In this document: positions 25,179 to 33,477 of the stretch, piece after piece
How the letters are laid out: every line of letters starts with the position of its first letter
Position numbering within the stretch: position 1 is the stretch's first letter
Assembly (NCBI GenBank): GCA_044228795.1
Contig: JBGAUE010000014.1
Coordinates: 1 to 64,000, forward strand
Direction of reading: 5' to 3'
Length of the DNA: 64,000 bases
DNA from: M0108 sp044228795
GTDB lineage: Bacteria > Pseudomonadota > Gammaproteobacteria > Chromatiales > Chromatiaceae
The notes under the pieces: generated by a model
What the model saw: the letters and a program-made list of their open reading frames with translations, nothing else
Told to the model about the DNA's origin: nothing
Database searches by the model: none
Translations under genes and position numbers: made by a program

Positions 25179-26441
25179 ATGACCATCGCACCACGCCACG
25201 GTCTCTGGAAAACCCTTGGGTTCGCCGTCCTACTCGTGGTCTTGGCGCCAGCTATAGCCACGGAGACCACCGTCGGCACGGGCGAGCATTTCAAAACTCA
25301 TCAAGCCGCGGCGGCCCTGCCGGTCCCAGGCGATGACGCGGCAGCGGCCACCCCGCCAATTAGACCAGACCCCATCCCGCCCCCTCAGGCTCCGGCGCCG
25401 CAAGCAGGTCAGACTGCCGATTCCCCTCTCACCACCCCCGAGGCGATGGTGGGAAACAAACGCGCTACCGGGGTAACCCCTCAGTTGGACCCGGCCCCCG
25501 CGCCCGTCCCCAGGCCCGGGGCGACCAACCTCCTGGAGGCCTGCTGGGACCCCCAAGATCTGCGCGGGCGGCCCGGGGAACGCAAGATCCGCAACCATCT
25601 GACTCCCGACCATCGCCCGCCGGATCGTCAGTTGCCGCGGATGCATCCATTCGCCATGCCCCAGGTTCCCGCGCGCTCCCTACGCTCCGTCATCCCATTT
25701 GGCGGGGAGAAACTCATTGCCCTGACCTTCGATCTCTGTGAGCAGGCTGATGAGGTCACTGGCTACGATGGCGACTTGGTCGACACCCTGCGGGCGCAAG
25801 GCGTCAAGGCGACCTTCTATGCCGGCGGTAAGTGGATGCATTCACACCCCGCACGCACCCTACAGCTCATGGCCGATCCGCTTTTTGAACTCGGCAATCA
25901 TGCCTGGACCCACGGCAACCTGCGGGTATTGCAGGGGGAGGAGATGGTAAACCAGATACGCTGGACCCAGGCCGAATATGAGCGCTTGCGCGAACAACTC
26001 CTGGCCCTCCCCTGCGCCGCCCCGTTGGCCGCCACCGAAGGACCACTCATCCCCCGGTTGCCCGAGACCTTCCGCTTCCCCTACGGCACCTGTAACAGCG
26101 AATCACTGCAGGCGGTTGCCGACGCCGGCCTCTACCCGGTGCAATGGAGCATTGTGACCGGCGACCCCGCCAAAGGGCAGACCGCTGCGCAGATTGTCAA
26201 GACCGTGATGGCCCAGCTCAAGCCCGGGTCCATCGTGGTCGCCCACGGTAACGGCCGCGGTTGGCACACGGCCGAGGCCATGAGGATCCTGGTCCCGGCC
26301 CTGCATCAGCAAGGCTATCGCCTCGTCACCGTCAGCGAATTGCTGCAATCCGGCTCCCCGGTCACGGTCGAGCAATGCTACGAGGTGCGCGAGGGCGACA
26401 ATCGGCGTTACGACAGACTGTTCGGGAAGGGGACCCAATGA
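25179..26441 (+). CDS. Exported polysaccharide deacetylase (NodB-like)
   Basis: The 420-residue protein has an N-terminal signal peptide and a long Pro/Ala-rich linker (to about 165). A NodB-homology domain follows, with LTFDLCEQADEVTGYDGDLVDTL (metal Asp in TFD), VKATFYAGGKWM, GNHAWTH (metal-binding His-x3-His), FRFPYGTC and a late GSIVVAHGNGRG. Such enzymes remove acetyl groups from cell-wall or surface polysaccharides using a divalent metal. The TFDLCEQ subtype has Leu-Cys where classical NodB has a second Asp. It starts 10 bases after the kinase tail, so shared transcription is likely. Confidence 0.83.
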   Translation: MTIAPRHGLWKTLGFAVLLVVLAPAIATETTVGTGEHFKTHQAAAALPVPGDDAAAATPPIRPDPIPPPQAPAPQAGQTADSPLTTPEAMVGNKRATGVTPQLDPAPAPVPRPGATNLLEACWDPQDLRGRPGERKIRNHLTPDHRPPDRQLPRMHPFAMPQVPARSLRSVIPFGGEKLIALTFDLCEQADEVTGYDGDLVDTLRAQGVKATFYAGGKWMHSHPARTLQLMADPLFELGNHAWTHGNLRVLQGEEMVNQIRWTQAEYERLREQLLALPCAAPLAATEGPLIPRLPETFRFPYGTCNSESLQAVADAGLYPVQWSIVTGDPAKGQTAAQIVKTVMAQLKPGSIVVAHGNGRGWHTAEAMRILVPALHQQGYRLVTVSELLQSGSPVTVEQCYEVREGDNRRYDRLFGKGTQ

Positions 26442-26599
26442 CCGTCACGACCCCGGACACCCTCTGCCAAGGGCAAATCGGCGGCCATCGTGGGCGGCGG
26501 AATTACACCATCGCTCCGTAGGAAGCACCTGAGGATTTCGCTGGGTCGCCCTGAAGGCTATCCTCCGACCATCAAGGTAAGATCTAAGGTGAACAACCG

Positions 26600-26839
26600 A
26601 TGGAACAAGTCCAGATCGCTCAAGCCAAGGCCCACCTCTCCGCCCTGCTCGAACGGGTCGAGACGGGCGAGGAAATCATCATTGCCCGCCGGGGGAAGGC
26701 CATCGCTCGACTGGTGCCGGAACCCCCGCAGCCGAGGAGGGCGGCCGCAGCACTGGCCCCGGTCTGGGCGCTCGGCGGTTTCGACCTGGAGCCGATTCCT
26801 GAACCGCCCTTTGACCCCCGGGAAATTACCCTCGACTAA
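26600..26839 (+). CDS. Phd/YefM-type antitoxin
   Basis: A 79-residue protein with the Phd/YefM dimerisation and DNA-binding fold: VQIAQAKAHLSALLERVETGEEIIIARRGKAIARLVP. A short Pro-rich C-terminal tail would normally neutralise the toxin. AAGGTGA lies just before ATG 26600. Its expected partner, a PIN-domain toxin, is reduced to a fragment immediately downstream, so the antitoxin is orphaned. Antitoxins of this family repress their own promoter. Confidence 0.78.
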   Translation: MEQVQIAQAKAHLSALLERVETGEEIIIARRGKAIARLVPEPPQPRRAAAALAPVWALGGFDLEPIPEPPFDPREITLD

Positions 26840-27005
26840 CCTCGATGAGGGCGAGCTGGAGCGGCGGGGCCAGTTGATCGGACCATATGACCTGATGATC
26901 GCCGCCCAAGCCCTGGCGATTGATGTGACCTTGGTCACCGACAATAGCCATGAATTTTCCCGTGTCGCGGGTTTACGGCTGGAAAACTGGCTGCGGCCGA
27001 CCTGA
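26840..27005 (+). pseudogene. VapC-type PIN-domain toxin, 3-prime fragment
   Basis: Directly after the antitoxin, the frame ending at TGA 27003-27005 encodes ELERRGQLIGPYDLMIAAQALA, TLVTDNSHEFSRV and GLRLENWLRPT. This is the classic C-terminal third of VapC toxins, including the conserved GPYD Asp, the T-D-N segment and the terminal LENW motif. The first roughly 90 residues, with the N-terminal active-site Asp, are missing, and no start codon is present. An internal deletion joined the antitoxin end to the toxin tail. Confidence 0.75.
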
Positions 27006-27173
27006 AAGCAGCAGCAGTCGGGCCTGAGACGCCACGATTCCAAGGGTGGCCAGATCTGGACCGCGCCCACCGAGGTGATCGCGCTTATCTCCGGGGCCTC
27101 CGTTGAGGAGATCGATATCTGGGTGGACCGGGTATTGGACGCCCGCTCCCTTGACGAGATTTTCCGTCCCTGA
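27006..27173 (+). pseudogene. Orphan C-terminal fragment resembling DUF4351/Rpn-type proteins
   Basis: After the VapC stop the same frame reads on to TGA 27171 with GQIWTAPTEVIALISGASVEEIDIWVDRVLDARSLDEIF. The last part resembles the C-terminal DUF4351 segment of Rpn/PD-(D/E)XK-type transposase-like proteins, which often ends ADRVLDA-x-SLDEIF. No start or catalytic domain is present. It marks a rearranged accessory junction. The family assignment rests on the short tail and is tentative. Confidence 0.4.
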
Positions 27174-27281
27174 TTCCCAGCCATCCGGGGTGGCTGTAAC
27201 CCGCTGCCAGGGCTTTCAAGCACCGCCGCCATGGCTGTGATAAATTCCCGCCACCCTTCCCCCTGACTTGGAAGCCATCCC

Positions 27282-30086
27282 TTGAGCGCCCCAGATACCG
27301 CCCGTTGTCCGCACTGCTTCGGCGCCACCACAGCGACGCCCTGCCCGCACTGCGGTTGGCAACTTGGGCAGGACAATCCGCCGCCGGCGCTGGCCTTAGG
27401 CAGGGTGCTGGACGGGCGCTACCGCATCGGGCGGGTCTTGGGTCACGGCGGCTTCGGCATCACCTACCTGGCCTGGGACGATAATCTCCAGCTACGGCTG
27501 GCCATCAAGGAATATCTGCCGCGGGATTGCGTGAGCCGAGGGCCGGATGGGGTGAGCCTGTCGGTCTATTCGGGCCAAGCGGGTGACCAGTTCACTTACG
27601 GCCTGCACCGCTTCCTCGAAGAGGCCCGCACCCTGGCCCACTTCGACCAACATCCCGGTATCGTCACCGTCAAGAACTTCTTCCGCGCCCATGGCACCGG
27701 CTACTGCGTCATGGACTATGTGGAAGGGATCACCTTGCGGCAGTATCTGGACCAGCAACCGGGCGGACGGATCAGTGTCGCGGCCGCTCTGAAATTGCTG
27801 ATGCCGGTGGCCGACGCCCTGCGCGCCGTCCACAAGGAGGGTCTGCTGCATCGGGATCTGGCTCCGGACAATATCTACTTGACCCAGGATGGGCGCATCA
27901 AGCTGCTGGACTTTGGCGCGGCGCGCTTTGCCGCCAGTGAGCACAGCAAGAGCCTGTCCATCATCCTCAAGCCCGGTTACGCCCCCGAGGAGCAATACCG
28001 GACGAAGGGCAAGCAAGGTCCCTGGACGGATGTCTATGGCCTGGCCGCGACCCTGTACCGCGCCATTACCGGCCAGGTCCCGCCGGAATCCCTGGACAGG
28101 ATGGACGACGACGACCTGGTGCCGCCTTCCCGGCTGGGGATTGCCATTACCCCCGGCCAGGAAGCAACCTTGCTCCAAGCGCTGGCGGTCAAGGCGGGGG
28201 AACGCTTTCAGGGCATGGCGGAGTTGCAAGAGGCTTGGCGATCCGGTGCGCGCCAGCCGCTGCCGGCAGGCAAGCCGAGAGCGGCGGCCAGGACCGAGGA
28301 GGCGGTGACTCCCGCCACCACGCCGGTGACCCAACCCAAAGCGGGGTTTTTCCATTCGATCAGAAGTGAACTGCTTAAATCGGTTTGGCCAACATTCATG
28401 CTCTTCGGTTTATTGCTCATCTTCGCCAAGATCGCTCCGCATTCTTCGCCAGAGACCACCCAGCCGCTGCCCACGCTGGCTGAGGGAGAAAGCTATAGAT
28501 ATGTGGGCACAGACCAGGACATAGTCGAGGACACCCGTACCCAGTTGCAATGGCAGCGGTGCAGCCTCGGGCAGACCTGGAATGGCGCCACTTGTACGGG
28601 TAAGGCAGTCTCCTATAAGTGGGACGAGGTTCAGCGGGTCGCCCCGGAGGGCTGGCGGCTACCGACGAAGGGTGAATTAGCCAGCTTGGTCTATTGCAGT
28701 TCGGGCGAACCCGCCTACTGGAAGACTGCATCTGAAAAGTGTAAAGGCGATTTCGGATCGCCTACAATTAGGATGGCGGCCTTTCCCGATACGCCTCAAG
28801 CTTGGTTCTGGTCAATCTCGACCAATGCCAGCAACTCCTACTACGCGTGGTACGTCAACTTCTACGATGGCAGCGTTGACAATGACAATAAGTCCTATGT
28901 CGGATACGTTCGCCTCGTGCGTGGCGGCATCCCCACATCAAATCAGGTGACGCCAACCTCGGTCACCCCCACATCCCCGCCCGTCCAAACCACTATTCCC
29001 CCGCCACCCCAAGGGCCCGCTGCACCAGAAGCAAAAGCCCCCCTCTATTTCGCCGCCGCCTTAGCGCCCACGTCCGACATCCCACCCGAGGCCCCACTGT
29101 GCTACAAGTACATGGTGGCCGGACCGGAAGAGCAATTGCGGAAACTCAAGAGCAAATACCCGGGCCTGTATGACGACAGGATTTCTGCCAATCCCGAGGG
29201 CGGCAAGAACCTAGTGGCGAAACGCAAGGATGAGACGGGAAAGGAAATCCCCTATTTCTATTCCACGAGTCCCAAAGTCTGTAACGATTACCAAAAAGAC
29301 CGCTTACAGACGCCATCCAAGCCGGGCGACAGAGACTGGTCTAACACCGCTGCTCCGCAAGGGGGGGCCTCGGGGCCCACCGGGAAACCAACGCTCCCCA
29401 CGGCTGGTGCCCCCACACCACAACCAGCGCCAGCGGCAACCTTACCGCAAACAACACCCACGGCGCCCATATCCACCGCACAACCCTCCCGCCCGCCGGT
29501 TCCCGAAAATAGAGCGGCAAAGGTCGCGGAAGGTGAGCGGGCTTATAAGCAAGGTGACTATGAACTGGCCCGGAAGATTCTGAGCCCCTTGGCTGAGGCA
29601 GGGGACCCTCAGGCACAATTTTATCTCGGCAGGATGTACGACAATGGCCAAGGTGTCGCCAAGAATGAGGCCGAGGCGTTGCGTTGGTTCCGCAAGGCGG
29701 CGGAACAAGGGCATGCCAAAGGGCAATTCAATCTTGGCGTATCGTACGAAACTGGCCAAGGCTTCCCCCAGGATGCGGTCGAGGCGGCGCGCTGGGTCCG
29801 CAAGGCGGCTAAACAAGGGCTTGCCAATGCCCAATCCAAACTTGGTTACATGTACCAGTATGGGAGGGGCGTCGCCAAGGACGAAGCCGAGGCGGTGCGC
29901 TGGTTCCGCAAGGCGGCGGAACAAGGGTATGCCGAAGGGCAATTCAATCTTGGCGTATCGTACCTCAAGGGCCAAGGCGTCGCCCAGGATAAGGCCGAGG
30001 CGGTGCGCTTGTTCCGCAAGGCGGCTGCACAAGGGGTTGCAGAAGCACAAGCCGCTCTCAAGGCACTTGGCGCCCAACGTCAATGA
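27282..30086 (+). CDS. Zinc-ribbon Ser/Thr kinase with TM, Lcl/DUF1566 and Sel1 repeats
   Basis: A 934-residue multidomain membrane kinase. It carries a zinc ribbon (Cys9, 12, 21, 24) and a Hanks kinase domain (about 48-320) with GHGGFGITY, Lys76, HRDLAPDN (Asp192, Asn197) and DFG Asp210. A transmembrane helix follows (about 369-386), then a Lcl/DUF1566 domain (about 398-545; WGLPTKGEL-like WRLPTKGELASLVYC, WFWSISTN). A Pro-rich spacer leads to four Sel1 repeats (about 770-915). The usual Lys two residues after the catalytic Asp is Ala. The start is TTG 27282. It heads the operon running to 37703; its stop overlaps the protease start by 4 bases. Confidence 0.87.
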   Translation: MSAPDTARCPHCFGATTATPCPHCGWQLGQDNPPPALALGRVLDGRYRIGRVLGHGGFGITYLAWDDNLQLRLAIKEYLPRDCVSRGPDGVSLSVYSGQAGDQFTYGLHRFLEEARTLAHFDQHPGIVTVKNFFRAHGTGYCVMDYVEGITLRQYLDQQPGGRISVAAALKLLMPVADALRAVHKEGLLHRDLAPDNIYLTQDGRIKLLDFGAARFAASEHSKSLSIILKPGYAPEEQYRTKGKQGPWTDVYGLAATLYRAITGQVPPESLDRMDDDDLVPPSRLGIAITPGQEATLLQALAVKAGERFQGMAELQEAWRSGARQPLPAGKPRAAARTEEAVTPATTPVTQPKAGFFHSIRSELLKSVWPTFMLFGLLLIFAKIAPHSSPETTQPLPTLAEGESYRYVGTDQDIVEDTRTQLQWQRCSLGQTWNGATCTGKAVSYKWDEVQRVAPEGWRLPTKGELASLVYCSSGEPAYWKTASEKCKGDFGSPTIRMAAFPDTPQAWFWSISTNASNSYYAWYVNFYDGSVDNDNKSYVGYVRLVRGGIPTSNQVTPTSVTPTSPPVQTTIPPPPQGPAAPEAKAPLYFAAALAPTSDIPPEAPLCYKYMVAGPEEQLRKLKSKYPGLYDDRISANPEGGKNLVAKRKDETGKEIPYFYSTSPKVCNDYQKDRLQTPSKPGDRDWSNTAAPQGGASGPTGKPTLPTAGAPTPQPAPAATLPQTTPTAPISTAQPSRPPVPENRAAKVAEGERAYKQGDYELARKILSPLAEAGDPQAQFYLGRMYDNGQGVAKNEAEALRWFRKAAEQGHAKGQFNLGVSYETGQGFPQDAVEAARWVRKAAKQGLANAQSKLGYMYQYGRGVAKDEAEAVRWFRKAAEQGYAEGQFNLGVSYLKGQGVAQDKAEAVRLFRKAAAQGVAEAQAALKALGAQRQ
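29685..29963 (+). repeat. 216-bp-spaced direct repeat within the Sel1 region
   Basis: A 63-base segment beginning at 29685 recurs at 29901 with only two mismatches that I can see (ending TTCAATCTTGGCGTATCGTAC in both), exactly 216 bases or two Sel1 units apart. The Sel1 array therefore grew by duplicating a two-repeat block recently enough for synonymous positions to be preserved. Confidence 0.7.
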
Positions 30087-31399
30087 AAGCCACCCCGGCC
30101 AGCCCCAAGCCCTCGCCCTGGCTGGGGCTCATCCTCTTCCTCTGCTCATCCGCGCTCACCTCCGCTGATCTCTTCAACACCACTACCCTGAATACCGGCG
30201 CAGTGCGGGTACTCTGCCTGCCCGGACAGGGTGACCCACTGACTGGGTCTGGCTTTAGCCTGGCTGGCGGCACTTATCTGGTGACCAATTGGCATGTGGT
30301 CGCCTGCACCCAGGAGGGCGGACAGGTGCGGGTGCTGCTGGATGCCGATGCGCGGGAGACGGTTACGGCGGAGGTCAGGGGGCGGGACGAGGACAAGGAC
30401 CTGGCGGTATTGCAACTAGCAAGGTCCATCCGGCGCCCTGACGCCCGTTTCGCCACGCTGGCAACCCTGGCCCAGCGGGACCCGGTGGTGGTGGTGGGTT
30501 TTCCCAGCGATGCGGACGCGATGGGCGGCACGGCGGCCCTGAGCGCGGCGACGCTATCGGAGGGCGTGGTCGGGCGCTTGTTACCGGCGGCTGGCCCTGA
30601 GGAGGTGCCCTTGGTGCAGGTGAGCGCAGCGATCAACCCCGGCAATTCCGGGGGGCCGCTCTTTGATGAGGCCGGGCGGGTGGTGGGAATCGTCACCCTG
30701 AAATCACTGGCGGCCGTGGCGGCCCTGAATGCGGCAGGGGACTTCGCCATCCAACGGGTCGTGCAGGGCGAGGGATTGGGCTGGGCCGTAGCGAGCGACG
30801 CCCTGCTGCCCCTGCTAGACCGCCTCAACATTCCTTACCAGGTTAGCTCCAGGCGTCTGTGGGCGCTGGAGCGCTGGTGGGAGCGGGAGCCAGGATTGAT
30901 GGCCAGCGGGGGGCTGCTGTTACTGCTGATCCTGGGCCTGATGGGGCTTATGATGACGACGACAGGGCGGGTACGGGTCAGGGATGGCCTCACCCGGCTG
31001 GGGTCAAGGGGACCCCCAGCCGCAGTACCTCGGCTACCCCAGCGCCAGGCGCCCCTCGTGCCCCGTCACCCCATGTTGATTGGCGTGGCCGGGCCCTACG
31101 CCGGACAGACCATCCCCCTGCAATCCGGGGTCGTGGCCATTGGCCGTGATCCCACCCTGGCGCAACTGGTGATACCCGCCGATCAGGCCCGTATCAGCCA
31201 GCGCCATGCCGTGGTGGGGCATGATCCCGACCAGGGTGGCTTTTACGTGGAGGATTGCTGGTCCACTAACGGCGTCTTTCTACTCACCGGTCAGGGCCAA
31301 GCACTGCGCGTCAAGGCCGGCCAGGCCCAGCCCCTGGAGCCGGGGGCGCGCTTTTATCTCGCCACCCCGGTGGTCAGCTTCGAGGTGAATTACCAATGA
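30083..31399 (+). CDS. Trypsin-like serine protease with TM helix and C-terminal FHA domain
   Basis: The 438-residue protein has a signal-like hydrophobic N-terminus, then a DegP/trypsin-type protease domain with His71 (TNWHVVA), Asp106 (DKDLAVL) and Ser189 (INPGNSGGPLFD). A transmembrane helix (about 272-292) and an FHA domain (about 345-430; VVAIGRDPTLAQLVIP, SQRHAVV, CWSTNGVFL) follow. The protease should face the periplasm and the phosphothreonine-binding FHA domain the cytoplasm, so the protein could link cytoplasmic phosphorylation to extracytoplasmic proteolysis. No PDZ domain is present. It overlaps both neighbours by 4 bases. Confidence 0.85.
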   Translation: MKATPASPKPSPWLGLILFLCSSALTSADLFNTTTLNTGAVRVLCLPGQGDPLTGSGFSLAGGTYLVTNWHVVACTQEGGQVRVLLDADARETVTAEVRGRDEDKDLAVLQLARSIRRPDARFATLATLAQRDPVVVVGFPSDADAMGGTAALSAATLSEGVVGRLLPAAGPEEVPLVQVSAAINPGNSGGPLFDEAGRVVGIVTLKSLAAVAALNAAGDFAIQRVVQGEGLGWAVASDALLPLLDRLNIPYQVSSRRLWALERWWEREPGLMASGGLLLLLILGLMGLMMTTTGRVRVRDGLTRLGSRGPPAAVPRLPQRQAPLVPRHPMLIGVAGPYAGQTIPLQSGVVAIGRDPTLAQLVIPADQARISQRHAVVGHDPDQGGFYVEDCWSTNGVFLLTGQGQALRVKAGQAQPLEPGARFYLATPVVSFEVNYQ

Positions 31400-32136
31400 C
31401 GGCCTTAGACTTCGATACCGCTTTCCTGAGCCGCACGGGGGCGCGGGCCCATAATGAGGATGCCTGTGGCTATCGCGACGGTTGTTGGGTGGTCGCGGAT
31501 GGACTGGGCGGCCACGGTGGCGGCGAGGTGGCCTCACAACTGGCAGTGGAGGCCGTGCTTGGGGCCTGGAGCCCGACGGTACCTGTCACGGCCGCCGCCC
31601 TGATCCAGGGACTGGAGGCGGCGGCAGCGGCCATTCATAGCCACCAGGCCGAGGACCCCGGTCTGAGCGGGATGCGCACGACCCTGGTCGTGCTGGCGAC
31701 CGACGGTGCGCGGGCCCTCTGGGCGCATGTGGGCGACAGCCGCCTTAATGTACTGCGCAATGGCCGGGTACGCTTCCAGACCGAGGATCACAGTGTCCCC
31801 CAGGCCCTGGTGCGCGCGGGAGAATTGACCCCGGCGGGGGTACGCGACCACCCGGATCGCAACCGCCTGCTGCGCGCCCTGGGGGATGGCCAACCGCCGC
31901 GCCCGACCCTGGCGGCAGCGCCCTTCGAACTCCAGGCGGGCGATGCCTTTTTGTTGTGCAGCGACGGCTTCTGGGAAGCGGTCACCGAGGGCGAGATGGA
32001 GGTGGCCCTGGCCAAGGCCACCGATGCCCATGATTGGCTGGAACGGATGGAACTCGGCCTGCGCCGCCACGCCAGGCCAAGCCAGGACAACTACACGGCC
32101 CTGGCGGTGCTGGCCGAGGCGCGGCTGTCGTCATGA
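31396..32136 (+). CDS. PP2C-type protein phosphatase
   Basis: A 246-residue soluble PPM/PP2C Ser/Thr phosphatase. The metal-coordinating motifs are complete: RAHNEDAC, VADGLGGHGGGEVAS, WAHVGDSRL, FLLCSDGFWEAV and the terminal QDNYTALAV. It probably reverses phosphorylation by the upstream kinase. The gene sits in an ATGA overlap with the protease-FHA gene and in a second ATGA overlap with the downstream TolR-like gene, so the proteins are likely made in a fixed ratio. Confidence 0.92.
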   Translation: MTALDFDTAFLSRTGARAHNEDACGYRDGCWVVADGLGGHGGGEVASQLAVEAVLGAWSPTVPVTAAALIQGLEAAAAAIHSHQAEDPGLSGMRTTLVVLATDGARALWAHVGDSRLNVLRNGRVRFQTEDHSVPQALVRAGELTPAGVRDHPDRNRLLRALGDGQPPRPTLAAAPFELQAGDAFLLCSDGFWEAVTEGEMEVALAKATDAHDWLERMELGLRRHARPSQDNYTALAVLAEARLSS

Positions 32137-32846
32137 GACCCCGCCACCGCGAGATCAGCACCCTCAGCCTGTCGATGCTGGATGTCATCGCCGGGGCCAT
32201 GGCGGCCTTTCTCATCCTGGTGGTGATCCTGCTGCCTTACTACGAGAAGGAGACAGTGAACCAGGAGGTGCTCATGGCAGAGTTGCGGCAGGCGGCCACC
32301 GCGGCCCAGGCCGCCCAGGCGGCGGAGCACGCAGCTCAGGTAGCCCAAGCCCAGGCCAACCAGGCCCAGGCGGACATGGCAGCGGCGCAGGCGCAGGCCC
32401 GCCAAGCCCAAACCGAGGCCGAGCGACAGCAGGCGCGGGCGGAGGGCCTGGCGCGGCAACTGGCCAACACCTTTCTGGTCCTGTATGTCCGCTGGGATAC
32501 CCATGACGACGTGGATCTGCACCTGACGGACCCGAGCGGTGCCGAGTTCTGGTGGGACCGGCACAAGACTGTCCCGGGGCGGCGGGGAGAGTTGAGCGAG
32601 GACAATATTGTCGGCCCTGGCAACGAGGTTTGGGAAATCCGCGATGCCCCGCCAGGGGATTACCGGGTGGATGTCAGGCTCTACCAGGTACGGGACACGC
32701 GCAAACCCGTGGTAGTCAAGGGGCGGGTCTTCCACCGGGACGGGAGCGAGGTCTTCCCGGAGGTCGCCCTCTCCCAACGTGGCCAGCGGGAACGTATCGC
32801 CACTATCCGGGTAGATGAGGGCGGTGGGGTGCGGTTGGTGCCCTGA
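32133..32846 (+). CDS. TolR/MotB-like anchored coiled-coil protein with DUF2135-like domain
   Basis: A 237-residue protein. A short basic N-terminus leads to one transmembrane helix with Asp17 at its cytoplasmic edge (SLSMLDVIAGAMAAFLILVVILLP), as in the proton-path Asp of TolR, ExbD and MotB. A long Ala/Gln-rich coiled-coil (about 40-105) precedes a DUF2135-like beta domain (FLVLYVRWDTHDDVDLHLTDPSG, EIRDAPPGDYRVDVRLY). The domain should lie in the periplasm. I infer that it partners the MotA-like protein at the operon end. The family match is by architecture rather than close similarity. ATG 32133 is in an ATGA overlap with the phosphatase. Confidence 0.65.
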   Translation: MRPRHREISTLSLSMLDVIAGAMAAFLILVVILLPYYEKETVNQEVLMAELRQAATAAQAAQAAEHAAQVAQAQANQAQADMAAAQAQARQAQTEAERQQARAEGLARQLANTFLVLYVRWDTHDDVDLHLTDPSGAEFWWDRHKTVPGRRGELSEDNIVGPGNEVWEIRDAPPGDYRVDVRLYQVRDTRKPVVVKGRVFHRDGSEVFPEVALSQRGQRERIATIRVDEGGGVRLVP

Positions 32847-32889
32847 GGGTGGGTAGCGAATTAAAAAATTTCCAAGGGAGATCAAAACG

Positions 32890-33477
32890 ATGAGCATGGT
32901 GTCTTGCGGCAACGGTCATTTTTATAACGACGAGGACCACTCGAACTGCCCCTTCTGTGGGGTAGGTCTGGACCTACGCCCCACCCGGCCCCTGGGGACG
33001 GAGACTAATGCCCGTCTGGGCGGCGAGGGCGGTCATACCCGCGCGGCAGGCACGCCACCCACGCCGGGGCTGGGGCCAGATCCGGGGGCGACGCGTCATA
33101 TCTGGGCCAAGCGCCTGGGCGGGGTCGATCCCGTGGTGGGCTGGTTGGTGTGCGTCCAGGGGCCGGAGCGCGGCCGGGACTATCGCCTGCATAGCGAGCG
33201 CAACTTTGTCGGCCGCGCACCCAGCATGGATGTCGCCATCACCGGCGATGCCACCATCAGCCGCGACAATCATGCCGTCATCAGCTACAACCCCAAGAAA
33301 CACAGCTTCCGCCTGGCACCGGGGGACAGCCGGGGACTGGTCTATCTGAATGACGAAGAGGTGCTGACTCCGGTTGAGGTGGCGCCCTACGATCGCATCG
33401 AATTAGGGGAGACGGTGCTGCTCTTCATCCCCTTCTGCGGCGAGCGCTTTACCTGGCCGGTGGAGGAGCAGGCGTGA
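32890..33477 (+). CDS. Zinc-ribbon FHA-domain protein
   Basis: The 195-residue soluble protein starts with a compact metal-binding segment (Cys6, His10, Cys20, Cys23; CGNGHFYNDEDHSNCPFCG). A low-complexity linker leads to an FHA domain (about 85-190) with RNFVGRAPSMDVAIT and ISRDNHAVISYN. The usual STNG loop is replaced by DSRGLVYLN, so phosphothreonine binding may be altered. Likely a cytoplasmic adaptor reading phosphorylation by the operon kinases. A 43-base gap before it is the largest in the operon; AAGGGAG precedes ATG 32890. Confidence 0.85.
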   Translation: MSMVSCGNGHFYNDEDHSNCPFCGVGLDLRPTRPLGTETNARLGGEGGHTRAAGTPPTPGLGPDPGATRHIWAKRLGGVDPVVGWLVCVQGPERGRDYRLHSERNFVGRAPSMDVAITGDATISRDNHAVISYNPKKHSFRLAPGDSRGLVYLNDEEVLTPVEVAPYDRIELGETVLLFIPFCGERFTWPVEEQA

